A DNA stretch of 64,000 nt from positions 1 through 64,000 of the forward strand of contig MCFH01000078.1 of assembly GCA_002104945.1 (NCBI GenBank), in the 5' to 3' direction. The notes below the pieces were generated by a model. That model saw nothing but the letters and a program-made list of their open reading frames with translations. It searched no databases and was not told the DNA's origin. This DNA is from Piromyces finnis. Lineage: Eukaryota > Neocallimastigomycota > Neocallimastigomycetes > Neocallimastigales > Neocallimastigaceae. Below are positions 1 to 9,813 of this stretch, one piece after another. The stretch's first letter is position 1; every line of letters begins with the position of its first letter. Position numbers and translations under genes: made by a program.

Positions 1-3000
1 GTGATCAATCTTCCGACATTGACCATGCTCTTATCAATTCGAAGATGAAAGATCTTATTCACTCAGGATCATTTATAAATAATTTTTATCCTGTATCAGA
101 CCATAAGCCACTTCTTATTAATGGTAAAATTATTCCTATGGAAGATTTTTCTAATGACTTTAAGTTCCTAAGAAAATTCTGAAATGGAATAGATTAAAAT
201 GTATTGAGGAAAAGGAATCTATTCTCAGTCATAATAAATTCCAAATACTTTCAGCAAAATTCAACGATCCTAATGTTTCTACAGATGAACTTTCCAAAGA
301 TTTACTTCAACTGCTTTTTCAATTGCAGACGAGCTCAGTATTACCTCAGCAAATAATGTTATAAAGTCTTCATTTCATATTTCACAACAAATTTTTAATC
401 TCAAAAAATCAAAATGAAGTTGTATAAGAGATTTAAAAAAGAAAGAATTTATGATATAGATGAATTTATTAAAAGAATTAAAATCTACCGTAAGCTCATT
501 GATTACATCCACAAAAGATGTAATGAATTTAGGAACAAGAATATCTTCATTGGATTAAAACAGGATGTGAGTATATGAAGAGTCATAATCCTAAGAAGGC
601 CTGGAAATGGATCAAGAAAACTGCAAAAATTGGAAAAGATTCTTTCTTTATTGCTCAACCAATTAAAAATAAAAATGGAGAATTAGTTGTTGCTACGGAA
701 GAACAACTAGATGTGTGGCATGATCATTTCGAAAATCTTGCATCAGATCCAAGTGGTGTAAGTCTTGATTTGGAGCATTGGTATGAAGAACCAACGAATA
801 AACGTTTTTCACTCCTATGCTTGATGAAGGGATATCAACCAAGATATTAGTATTGATGAAGTCAAGTCAGCTATCCTCTTACTCCAATTATAAAGCATCA
901 GGTCCGGATGGTATTCCAATTGAATTTTACAAAGCATTAATTCCATCAAGTAATGATTCTAATAATGCTACAGATAATAATTCTTCCGGTAATACCTTCA
1001 GATAATGATGTCTTATGGTTTAAATTTTATTCTTAAATTATTCAACCGTATTTGGGATGGAGACTTCCCCAACTCATGGAATGAATCCAGTATTGTTTCT
1101 ATTCCTAAGAAGGGAGATTTGACAGATTGTGATAACTATCGAGGTATATCACTTATCAATAATGGTATTAAGTTGATTTCCAAAATTGTCACCACTAGAA
1201 TCTCAGAATATGGTCTAAAGAATAATTTCATTAGACCTGAACAATTTGGGTTTTCGAAAAAAGGAAGAAAGTATCAGTCTTTTCATTTCAATCCAAGAAA
1301 TATGCCGTAGACGTCAATTAGATAATAAAGAGAATATTTGGCCTTTTTAGATCTCAGGAAAGCATACGATTCAGTCCCATCGGTAATATTCTCCATAAAT
1401 TAGATTGTTTAGGATCCGAGGTAAGAGTTTACAATTCATCAAATTTATATTTAACATCTAAGGCTAATGTCAAATTAGATGGACAATTCTCGAAATCTTT
1501 TGATGTGAAGAAAGGGTCCGTCAAGGATGCCCTCTTTCTCCTATTCTCTTTAATCTCTTTATTAATGATATATTTAAAGAGTGTGAAGATCTCGGAGTCA
1601 GTTTAGGTGACACTCGATGCTGTGGTGGACTTTTTGCAGATGATATAGTTATTTGTGCTCCAACAAGAGGATGCTTAAAAAAGATGCTTAGAAGAGTTAA
1701 TGATGGGCCTTGTATAATGAAATGGATTTGGTATCCAGAAATGTCACGATGGTGATTCGTCCTGAATCAATAGAAAATCAGAACAAGAGAGATCCAACAT
1801 TTTATTAGCAGGACAACCCATTCCAACTACTGATTGTTTACTTATCTTGGTGTTCCATTTGATAAGAATCTGTCCCTTAAACCAGTTATTAAGCTCTTAA
1901 TAACAAGGTTTTGAAAGGGCTTTTCTCAGTCAGTAATTCTTAAGATCTAATATTCCTATTCCTTCAAAAACTAGTACTTAACTCACAAGTGATTAGCAGA
2001 GTTTCATACTTGCACCATTACTTGGATCCAACAAAGCAGGTCTAGGAATTGCTCAGAAGCATGTTAACAAAGGAATACGATGGGTTGCCGGAGTTCATAA
2101 AGCTGTATCGTTTATATCTTTATACTCTATCTCAAAAGATTTGAATATTCCTCCATTGTCAGCCAAATGTGCTTAGCTCAGGTTAGATGTTTTAACAAAT
2201 GGAAAAACTCAAATTGTATTATCTCACACCTTGTCAATTACATTCCTAAATTTAGAAAATACACGTGGTGCAAATCAAGTAGGACACTTGATAAAAAATT
2301 AAAGAAACATGGAGATGTTAAAGCAGTTAAAAACTTTTATTGGAAAAGATCTCAAAGGGAATTCAATCAAAGCGCAATATTATGATGATAATAGTTTATT
2401 GATACTAAGATTTTATTAAATTATGTTATGAGTACCCAGAGTTTTGCCTATGGCTTCTACTGGCTATTGAAAGCAAGAAGCGGATACAAGTTGGATGCTA
2501 GAGTTGCCAAAGCTGCCAAATTTGTTGATCCAGTTTGTCCTAACTACTGTCCATGTTGCAAGTGTGGAGATCAAAGTATTAAACATTGGTTATTAGATTG
2601 TCCAACATTTAGAGATATCCGTATTAAACATTATGATTCCATAGTCCAGCTATTAAATTTTTTCAGTCAACGTAATTCCAATAGTCCTATCAATAATAAT
2701 GAAATTGATAAATCAGTAGAGATAGTAATAATATTAATAGTAATAGTAACAATAGTAATAATAACAATAGTAATAGTAACAATAGTAATATAACAATAGT
2801 AGTAATAGAAATAATAATATTAGTAATGATACATAGTGAAGATAATAATTCTAATTTAGATAGTAATTTAGTTAATGATAGTAATAGTTCTAATAATCCG
2901 GTGAATATTAATGTGTATGATTATTCTAGTGTGTGCAGTAAAAATATTTAATTCCTTCTTGGGGGAAGAAGTTTTAACAAATTAATTACAATTCAAGGGA

Positions 3001-3368
3001 ATGGAAAGAACTTTGTAAGCGTCAGATTCAATCTGGTACTAACGAAGGAACACCATTCTTGACGGTAACCGCGGAACTTCTAACCAAATCATGCTTTTCT
3101 ATTGGCCAGCAATGGTCATGTTCAAAAGGTTTGAAGAACATCCAAGAGCGTCAATGCTGAAGAAACAGTAAGACAGGCCAGGAGGGCCAGCGCAACCAAT
3201 GGAGATCATAATTTTGTCCCATGATAAAAATTTTATCTTTGCTCGGTGTCCCATTGGAAGTCAAATACATTTATTATACTTTGTATGATAGTGGCTTTCT
3301 TACTTTAATTAAAATTACTAGAATAATTATACCCAATTTTTATTCATTTGTGTTTATTTTAAACATAT
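1..3368 (+). mobile_element. Broken LINE (non-LTR retrotransposon) copy, 3' two-thirds
   Basis: This is a + strand copy of the same LINE that lies intact on the other strand at 3492-8171. Position 1 aligns with 6907, and the copy runs to the element's 3' end near 3368. It covers the end of the endonuclease, the whole reverse transcriptase and the C-terminal Cys/His knuckle, but no single frame survives. Recognisable pieces are at 575-850, 1005-1310, 2167-2385 and 2428-2793. The differences from the intact copy are mostly single-base losses (for example near 172, 1343 and 1505), with a few substitutions and insertions. The left arm is about 41 bases shorter than the matching right arm. Nearly pure indel damage with little substitution looks more like uncorrected long-read error than natural decay. 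The copy starts abruptly at the window edge, so its 5' part is not visible. Confidence 0.85.
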
Positions 3369-3378
3369 TTTTTTTTTA

Positions 3379-3409
<31 letters not shown>

Positions 3410-3491
3410 GGCATCAAATATTTTAAACTTTATTATTAATTTAATTAAAATTATAATACATGTAATATAAAAATTAAAATAAAATAAAAAT
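3369..3491. other. Asymmetric spacer between the two LINE copies
   Basis: About 120 bases of T tract and AT-rich DNA separate the 3' ends of the inverted LINE copies. Both copies end in a T-rich tail just after a shared ACATAT sequence (around 3363-3368 and 3499-3504). The spacer is not itself a palindrome: the left side is a long T run followed by a short unique piece near 3408-3450, and the right side is A-rich. No gene is seen. Confidence 0.6.
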
Positions 3492-6400
3492 AAAAAAAAT
3501 ATGTTTAAATAAACACAAATGAATAAAAATTGGGTATAATGTATTCTAGTAATTTTAATTAAAGTAAGAAAGCCACTATCATACTAAAGTATAATAATTG
3601 TATTTGACTTCCAATGGGACACCGAGCCAAAGATCAAAATTTTATCATGGGACAAAATTATGATCTCCATTGGTTGCGCTGGCCCTCCTGGCCTGTCTTA
3701 CTGTTTCTTCAGCATTGACGCTCTTGGATGTTGCTTCAAACCTTTTGAACATTGACCATTGCTGGCCAATAGCAAAAGGCATGATTTTGGTTAGAAGTTC
3801 CGCGGTTACCGTCAAGAATGGTGTTCCTTCGTTAGTACCAGATTGAATCTGACGCTTACAAAGTTCTTTCCATTCCCTTGAATTGTAATTAATATTGTTA
3901 AAACTTCTTCCCCCAAGAAGGAATTTAAATATTTTACTGCACACACTAGAATAATCATACACATTAATATTCACCGGATTATTAGAACTATTACTATCAT
4001 TAACTAAATTACTATCTAAATTAGAATTATTATCTTCACTATTGCTATCATTACTAATATTATTATTTCTATTACTACTATTGTTATTATTACTATTGTT
4101 ACTATTACTATTGTTATTATTACTATTGTTACTATTACTATTAATATTATTACTATCTCTACTGATATTATCAATTTCATTATTATTGATAGGACTATTG
4201 GAATTACGTTGACTGAAAAAATTTAATAGCTGGACTATGGAATCATAATGTTTAATACGGATATCTCTAAATGTTGGACAATCTAATAACCAATGTTTAA
4301 TACTTTGATCTCCACACTTGCAACATGGACAGTAGTTAGGACAAACTGGATCAACAAATTTGGCAGCTTTGGCAACTCTAGCATCCAACTTGTATCCGCT
4401 TCTTGCTTTCAATAGCCAGTAGAAGCCATAGGCAAACTCTGGGTACTCATAACATAATTTAATAAAATCTTTAGTATCAATAAACTTATTATCATCATAA
4501 TATTGCGCTTTGATTGAATTCCCTTTGAGATCTTTCCAATAAAAGTTTTTAACTGCTTTAACATCTCCATGTTTCTTTAGTTTTTTATCAAGTGTCCTAC
4601 TTGATTTGCACCACGTGTATTTTCTAAATTTAGGAATGTAATTGACAAGGTGTGAGATAATACAATTTGAGTTTTTCCATTTGTTAAAACATCTAACCTG
4701 AGCTAATGCACATTTGGCTGACAATGGAGGAATATTCAAATCTTTTGAGATAGAGTATAAAGATATAAACGATACAGCTTTATGAACTCCGGCAACCCAT
4801 CGTATTCCTTTGTTAACATGCTTCTGTGCAATCCTAGACCTGGCTTTGTTGGATCCAAGTAATGGTGCAAAGTATGAAACTCTGCTAATCACTTGTGAGT
4901 TAAGTACTAGCTTTTTGAAGGGAATAGGAATATTAGGATTTCTTAAGAATTTACTGACTGAGAAAAGTCCTTTCAAAACCTTGTTATTAAGAGCTTTAAT
5001 AACTGGTTTAAGGGACAGATTCTTATCAAATGGAACACCAAGATAAGTATAACAATCAGTAGTTGGAATGGGTTGTCCTGCTAAGTAAAATGTTGGATCT
5101 CTCTTGTTCTGATTTTCTATTGATTCAGGACGAATCACCATCGTTGAACATTTCTGGATACCAAATTCCATTTCATTATACAAGGCCCATTCATTAACTC
5201 TTCTAAGCATCTTTTTTAAGCATCCTCTTGTTGGAGCACAAATAACTATATCATCTGCAAAAAGTCCACCACAGCATCGAGTGTCACCTAAACTGACTCC
5301 GAGATCTTCACACTCTTTAAATATATCATTAATAAAGAGATTAAAGAGAATAGGAGAAAGAGGGCATCCTTGACGGACTCCTTTCTTCACATCAAAAGAT
5401 TTCGAGAATTGTCCATCTAATTTGACATTAGCCTTAGATGTTAAATATAAATTTTTGATGAATTGTAAACTCTTACCTCGGATTCCTAAACAATCTAATT
5501 TATGGAGAATATTACCGATTGGGACTGAATCGTATGCTTTCCTGAGATCTAAAAAGGCCAAATATGTCTCTTTATTATCTAATTGACGTCTACGGCATAT
5601 TTCTTGGATTGAAATGAAAAGACTGATACTTTCTTCCTTTTTTCGAAAACCAAATTGTTCAGGTCTAATGAAATTATTCTTTAGACCATATTCTGAGATT
5701 CTAGTGGTGACAATTTTGGAAATCAACTTAATACCATTATTGATAAGTGATATACCTCGATAGTTATCACAATCTGTCAAATCTCCCTTCTTAGGAATAG
5801 AAACAATACTGGATTCATTCCATGAGTTGGGGAAGTCTCCATCCCAAATACGGTTGTATAATTTAAGAATAAAATTTAAACCATAAGAATCATTATCTGA
5901 AGTGGTATTACCGGAAGAATTATTATCTGTAGCATTATTAGAATCATTACTTGATGGAATTAATGCTTTGTAAAATTCAATTGGAATACCATCCGGACCT
6001 GATGCTTTATAATTCGGAGTAGAGAGGATAGCTGACTTGACTTCATCAATACTAATATCTTGGTTGATATCCCATTCATCAAGCATAGGGAGTGAAAAAC
6101 GTTTATTCGTTGGTTCTTCATACCAATGCTCCAAATCAAGACTTACGCCACTTGGATCTGATGCAAGATTTTCGAAATGATCATGCCACACATCTAGTTG
6201 TTCTTCCGTAGCAACAACTAACTCTCCATTTTTATTTTTAATTGGTTGAGCAATAAAGAAAGAATCTTTTCCAATTTTTGCAGTTTTCTTGATCCATTTC
6301 CAGGCCTTCTTAGGATTATGACTCTTCATATACTCACATCCTGTTTTAATCCAATGAAGATATTCTTGTTTCCTAAATTCATTACATCTTTTGTGGATGT

Positions 6401-8171
6401 AATCAATGAGCTTACGGTAGATTTTAATTCTTTTAATAAATTCATCTATATCATAAATTCTTTCTTTTTTAAATCTCTTATACAACTTCATTTTGATTTT
6501 TTGGAGATTAAAAATTTGTTGTGAAATATGAAATGAAGACTTTATAACATTATTTGCTGAGGTAATACTGAGCTCGTCTGCAATTGAAAAAGCAGTTGAA
6601 GTAAATTCTTTGGAAAGATCATCTGTAGAAACATTAGGATCGTTGAATTTTGCTGAAAGTATTTGGAATTTATTATGACTGAGAATAGATTCCTTTTCCT
6701 CAATACATTTTAATCTATTCCATTTCAGAATTTTCTTAGGAACGTTAAAGTCATTAGAAAAATCTTCCATAGGAATAATTTTACCATTAATAAGAAGTGG
6801 CTTATGGTCTGATACAGGATAAAAATTATTTATAAATGATCCTGAGTGAATAAGATCTTTCATCTTCGAATTGATAAGAGCATGGTCAATGTCGGAAGAT
6901 TGTTCACCTCGAGTCCAAGAGATAGTAGACCCTCTAAGCGGAAGAATTTCCCAATCTCCTAATCCATTAGTTGATAACCAGTTGGATAATTTTACTTTAG
7001 ACATATTAAAATCACCAACAAGAATCGATGGATGGGATGAATGAGTTTGTAACCACAAGCGAACTTCTAACTTTGCATGATCAACATAGATGTTGTGATG
7101 ACTATGAGGCATATAAACATTTCCAATCGAGCATTTGAATCTATTCCAGAGACTAAAAGTATAAATAGAAATAATATACTTTCCAGAGAAGTTTTCAAGT
7201 GAGGCTTGACACGAATTGTGAAAACCTAAATATAAACCTCTCATTCCCGGAACTGATTCGTCAGCTTTCTTGAAAAAGTGTCTATAGTTTCGCAAAGTAA
7301 CACGACAAGGATAATCTGTATTCGATCCAGAACCATTACCAGTTTCTTGGAAACATAAGAATAATGGTTTGAAAATAGCTGTGAAATAGCTAATACTATC
7401 TCTCTTTTCATGATTCCACCCATTGGTGTTCCAACTAAGACAAAAAGAAAAGTTATCAGGCTTGTTGGATGAGGAAGAATCGTTGCTATTATTATTATTA
7501 TTAAAGTCATCGTTATTAATGGATGATGCATCAGAGGAATAAGTAGAACTATTACTAGATGGCTGTGAAACTGAAGAACTATCAACTATTGAACTGTTAT
7601 CAGAGTTGATAGAACTATTAGAATTAATTGTTGAATGTTGAGATTGAAATTGTGTTTGCTGTAGATCTGGAATATTTTCATGATGGGAAACTTGTTGAAG
7701 ATCCTGTTGAAGATCTCGTTGAAGATCGGATTGTTGATGAGATTGTTGAACTGATTGTTGAACTGATTGTTGAAATGATTGTTGAATAGAATGTTGATGT
7801 TTATTAGAAACTAAAATTTTACGTTTGAGAGTGGAAAAAGTGTATTTGTGATTCCTTCTACTACGAGCTGAAAAGGAAATTGAGGTAACTGAAAGTTTCT
7901 TCTTTAACATGTGTAAGATTTTAATACAATCTTTTGATGAACCATGAACCTTGACTAAGAAAAAGTGATCATTGAAAGTTTGAAAATATTTAACACTAAT
8001 AACTGAATTAAATTTATCTTCTAGAATAACCTCGAGTTTTTCCCATAGCATATTTACTGACCATGATCGAATACCACGGATAAAGAAGGAGCGAATATCA
8101 TCTAAGGGGATACCATAAGACCGGGTACCACGTCTGATATAATTCTTATCTTTAATATAAAGGACTGACAT
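3492..8171 (-). mobile_element. LINE (non-LTR retrotransposon), coding region intact
   Basis: A non-LTR retrotransposon with one long open reading frame at 3645-8171 and a short 3' trailer (3644 down to about 3492) ending in a T-rich tail on the sense strand. No long terminal repeats, integrase or protease are seen, which separates it from LTR elements. The 5' boundary is not obvious: upstream of the start codon the sequence becomes plain AT-rich DNA, and no separate ORF1 is visible. Positions 3503-6907 form one arm of a large inverted repeat with 1-3364. Because the ORF is unbroken, the copy may be recent or still competent. The element is richer in G and C than its surroundings. Confidence 0.85.
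3645..8171 (-). CDS. LINE ORF2-like endonuclease/reverse transcriptase, 1508 aa
   Basis: This protein nicks target DNA and copies its own RNA into the nick. The N-terminal ~230 residues are basic, then rich in glutamine and serine (about 125-165), then in Ser/Asn. An apurinic-endonuclease-like (EEP) domain spans about 241-455, with CLSWNTNGW, the catalytic Glu in CFQETG, GDFN, and the His of SDHKPLL near 452. The reverse transcriptase follows (about 700-1050): IPKKGDLTDCDNYRGIS near 793, FLDLRKAYDS, GVRQGCPLSP and the catalytic FADD near 971. A knuckle with CPCCKCGD...H...CP lies near 1280, as in Tad/Jockey/R1-type elements. A simple Ser/Asn repeat follows (about 1330-1395) and then a conserved tail. 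The start chosen is the first methionine of the frame, and no introns are needed. Clade assignment would need a tree, and it is unknown whether the element is active. Confidence 0.9.
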   Translation of the reverse strand: MSVLYIKDKNYIRRGTRSYGIPLDDIRSFFIRGIRSWSVNMLWEKLEVILEDKFNSVISVKYFQTFNDHFFLVKVHGSSKDCIKILHMLKKKLSVTSISFSARSRRNHKYTFSTLKRKILVSNKHQHSIQQSFQQSVQQSVQQSHQQSDLQRDLQQDLQQVSHHENIPDLQQTQFQSQHSTINSNSSINSDNSSIVDSSSVSQPSSNSSTYSSDASSINNDDFNNNNNSNDSSSSNKPDNFSFCLSWNTNGWNHEKRDSISYFTAIFKPLFLCFQETGNGSGSNTDYPCRVTLRNYRHFFKKADESVPGMRGLYLGFHNSCQASLENFSGKYIISIYTFSLWNRFKCSIGNVYMPHSHHNIYVDHAKLEVRLWLQTHSSHPSILVGDFNMSKVKLSNWLSTNGLGDWEILPLRGSTISWTRGEQSSDIDHALINSKMKDLIHSGSFINNFYPVSDHKPLLINGKIIPMEDFSNDFNVPKKILKWNRLKCIEEKESILSHNKFQILSAKFNDPNVSTDDLSKEFTSTAFSIADELSITSANNVIKSSFHISQQIFNLQKIKMKLYKRFKKERIYDIDEFIKRIKIYRKLIDYIHKRCNEFRKQEYLHWIKTGCEYMKSHNPKKAWKWIKKTAKIGKDSFFIAQPIKNKNGELVVATEEQLDVWHDHFENLASDPSGVSLDLEHWYEEPTNKRFSLPMLDEWDINQDISIDEVKSAILSTPNYKASGPDGIPIEFYKALIPSSNDSNNATDNNSSGNTTSDNDSYGLNFILKLYNRIWDGDFPNSWNESSIVSIPKKGDLTDCDNYRGISLINNGIKLISKIVTTRISEYGLKNNFIRPEQFGFRKKEESISLFISIQEICRRRQLDNKETYLAFLDLRKAYDSVPIGNILHKLDCLGIRGKSLQFIKNLYLTSKANVKLDGQFSKSFDVKKGVRQGCPLSPILFNLFINDIFKECEDLGVSLGDTRCCGGLFADDIVICAPTRGCLKKMLRRVNEWALYNEMEFGIQKCSTMVIRPESIENQNKRDPTFYLAGQPIPTTDCYTYLGVPFDKNLSLKPVIKALNNKVLKGLFSVSKFLRNPNIPIPFKKLVLNSQVISRVSYFAPLLGSNKARSRIAQKHVNKGIRWVAGVHKAVSFISLYSISKDLNIPPLSAKCALAQVRCFNKWKNSNCIISHLVNYIPKFRKYTWCKSSRTLDKKLKKHGDVKAVKNFYWKDLKGNSIKAQYYDDNKFIDTKDFIKLCYEYPEFAYGFYWLLKARSGYKLDARVAKAAKFVDPVCPNYCPCCKCGDQSIKHWLLDCPTFRDIRIKHYDSIVQLLNFFSQRNSNSPINNNEIDNISRDSNNINSNSNNSNNNNSNSNNSNNNNSSNRNNNISNDSNSEDNNSNLDSNLVNDSNSSNNPVNINVYDYSSVCSKIFKFLLGGRSFNNINYNSREWKELCKRQIQSGTNEGTPFLTVTAELLTKIMPFAIGQQWSMFKRFEATSKSVNAEETVRQARRASATNGDHNFVP

Positions 8172-8771
8172 GATAATAAATTCTAATTAAAAAATATTGA
8201 ATATAAAATAAATACTAATAAAAATTACAAATATAACGTATATGGAAAAAAATCTGTCTCTCTCTCTCTTCTTAAAAGTACTGGATAGTACAAAAATTGT
8301 TACGATGCTTTGTTTAAAGTTTCTTATTTTTTGAATTCTAGTTGTAAATTTTCTTTAAAAATTCTAGTTTTGGTTTGTTGTTAGTAAATTCGAATCGCTT
8401 TTTGACACTAAACTTGTTTGACTTTACTTTTCATTAAATATTTAAATTGGTAAAAAATTTGAATCAAGAATGTCGACACCAGAAAGCTTGTGAATAGTAT
8501 TTTTACATGATGTAGAGTGAATCAGTCTCTTACAAGAAACAATACAACAATAGCTACATGAATATAAAAGTACAATGCAAATGCTAAAGTTGACTACATT
8601 GGATTCTTACAAGAGAAGAGTAGTACTACATGAATACATGAATAAAAGAAAAAATACAGCAACAAAATGTATTACTCTTCTAATTAAATACTATACAAAC
8701 TTACCTGAAAAATCAAACATTCACTTATTCATCAAATACTTAAATTTGATGAATAAAATGTTTTTTAATCG
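8172..8771. other. Gene-free stretch upstream of the LINE
   Basis: AT-rich sequence between the LINE start codon and the tandem repeats. Around 8514-8650 there is a loose, decayed duplication in which a 'cttacaag' block is followed some 30 bases later by 'acatgaata'. A 69-codon open frame at 8575-8784 has no recognisable content and runs into the repeat, so it is not called. The LINE 5' untranslated region may lie here, but nothing marks its edge. Confidence 0.5.
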
Positions 8772-9064
8772 CTCAGTACCATGAGCTTAGTCCTAATAAT
8801 TTTCCCTTGAAGACTAACCAAGCATCCATTGCGCAATGCTTGGATTTAATTCTTTCTACTCTCTCAGTACCATGAGCATGAGTAGACCCCCTTGAGAAAT
8901 TACATTTATTAAATAAATGAAGGCACATTCCTAAGAGGGCACCAAGCATCCATTGCGCAATACTTGGATTTAATTCTTTCTACTCTCTCAGTACCATGAG
9001 CATGAGTAGACCCCCTTGAGAAACTACATTTATTAAATAAATGAAGGCACGTTCCCAAGAGGGC
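8772..9064. repeat. 124-bp tandem repeat with hairpin, two full copies plus a decayed one
   Basis: Two head-to-tail copies of exactly 124 bases lie at 8817-8940 and 8941-9064 and differ at only a few positions. A partial, more diverged copy precedes them (from 8772, starting at CTCAGTACCATGAGC). Each unit opens with a stem-loop, CCAAGCAT / ATGCTTGG around a 10-base loop that itself contains ATTGCGCAAT. The second copy has one stem mismatch. The unit is richer in G and C than the neighbouring DNA and does not code for protein. It could be a small non-autonomous mobile element or satellite, and I do not recognise the family. Confidence 0.85.
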
Positions 9065-9160
9065 TTCACTATTGCTATCATTACTAATATTATTATTTCT
9101 ATTATTGTTATTACTACTATTGTTATTATTACTATTGTTATTATTACTATTACTAAAGTA
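9065..9160 (-). mobile_element. Fragment of the LINE Ser/Asn repeat region
   Basis: The sequence directly after the second 124-bp repeat matches the intact LINE from about 4034 onward. The first ~45 bases are essentially identical, and then the two diverge within the shared ATT/ACT-type repeat. The join is exact at the end of the repeat unit. The fragment holds only the part of the element that encodes the Ser/Asn-rich tract, so it is a scrap and not a functional copy. It ends in non-LINE sequence by about 9160. Confidence 0.75.
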
Positions 9161-9813
9161 GTAATGGTCAACCTGAAAATTTTGAAAATTTCATAAAGGA
9201 CAACACATTGTAAGTATTACCTTTTAAAATGTTCGGAGATGTTTCTCTTTCTTAAACTTTAAAAATTACTTAACACATTTTTTTTTTTTAAAAAGAAAAT
9301 TTCAAAACTTTTTTTTTTTAAATTTTTTATTGTTATTTTGATATTTTTTTATATTATTAAAAAAAAAATTTCTTTTTTTTATTTATATGTTCTCTTTTTC
9401 TTTTTTTTAAACATTTGAAATTCTTTTTTTTTATGTCAAAAAAAATTTTTTTTAATCTAAAAACTTTAAAATCTTCGTTTTTCATTTTTTTTTTTTTTAT
9501 ATTCTATGAGCAACGTAGTTTTCAAAATAACTTTTATAAATAAGAATAATAATAATAAGCTTTATATAAAATTATATATATTAAAAAAACTAAAAATTAA
9601 TAAAAAAAAAAGGCCCACTATTACTATTTTTATTAATAAAAAAAAAAAATTTTTTTTATAATTTTTCATTTTTTTATAAAGGTATATTTTTCCCTTTTCT
9701 GGATCAATAAATTTTGTTCATTATTTTTTATAAATAGTATAAATAAATATGTGATGAAATTTTATCTTATATTTTGAAATTTTTTAAAAAAAATACTGCT
9801 GTATCTAAATAAT
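9161..9813. other. Gene-free stretch 3' of eIF4A
   Basis: Low-complexity DNA made of T and A homopolymers with short mixed stretches. It includes the presumed 3' untranslated region and polyadenylation area of the eIF4A gene, which ends at 9814 on the - strand. No reading frame or repeat of note is visible. Confidence 0.5.

Noticed and set aside
8575-8784. 69-codon frame before the tandem repeat
   Set aside because: It runs into the noncoding repeat and shows no recognisable protein features.
8817-9064. Possible CRISPR array or hammerhead-type ribozyme repeat
   Set aside because: The units are contiguous with no unique spacers, and I find no CUGAUGA/GAA hammerhead core; called simply as a tandem repeat with a hairpin.
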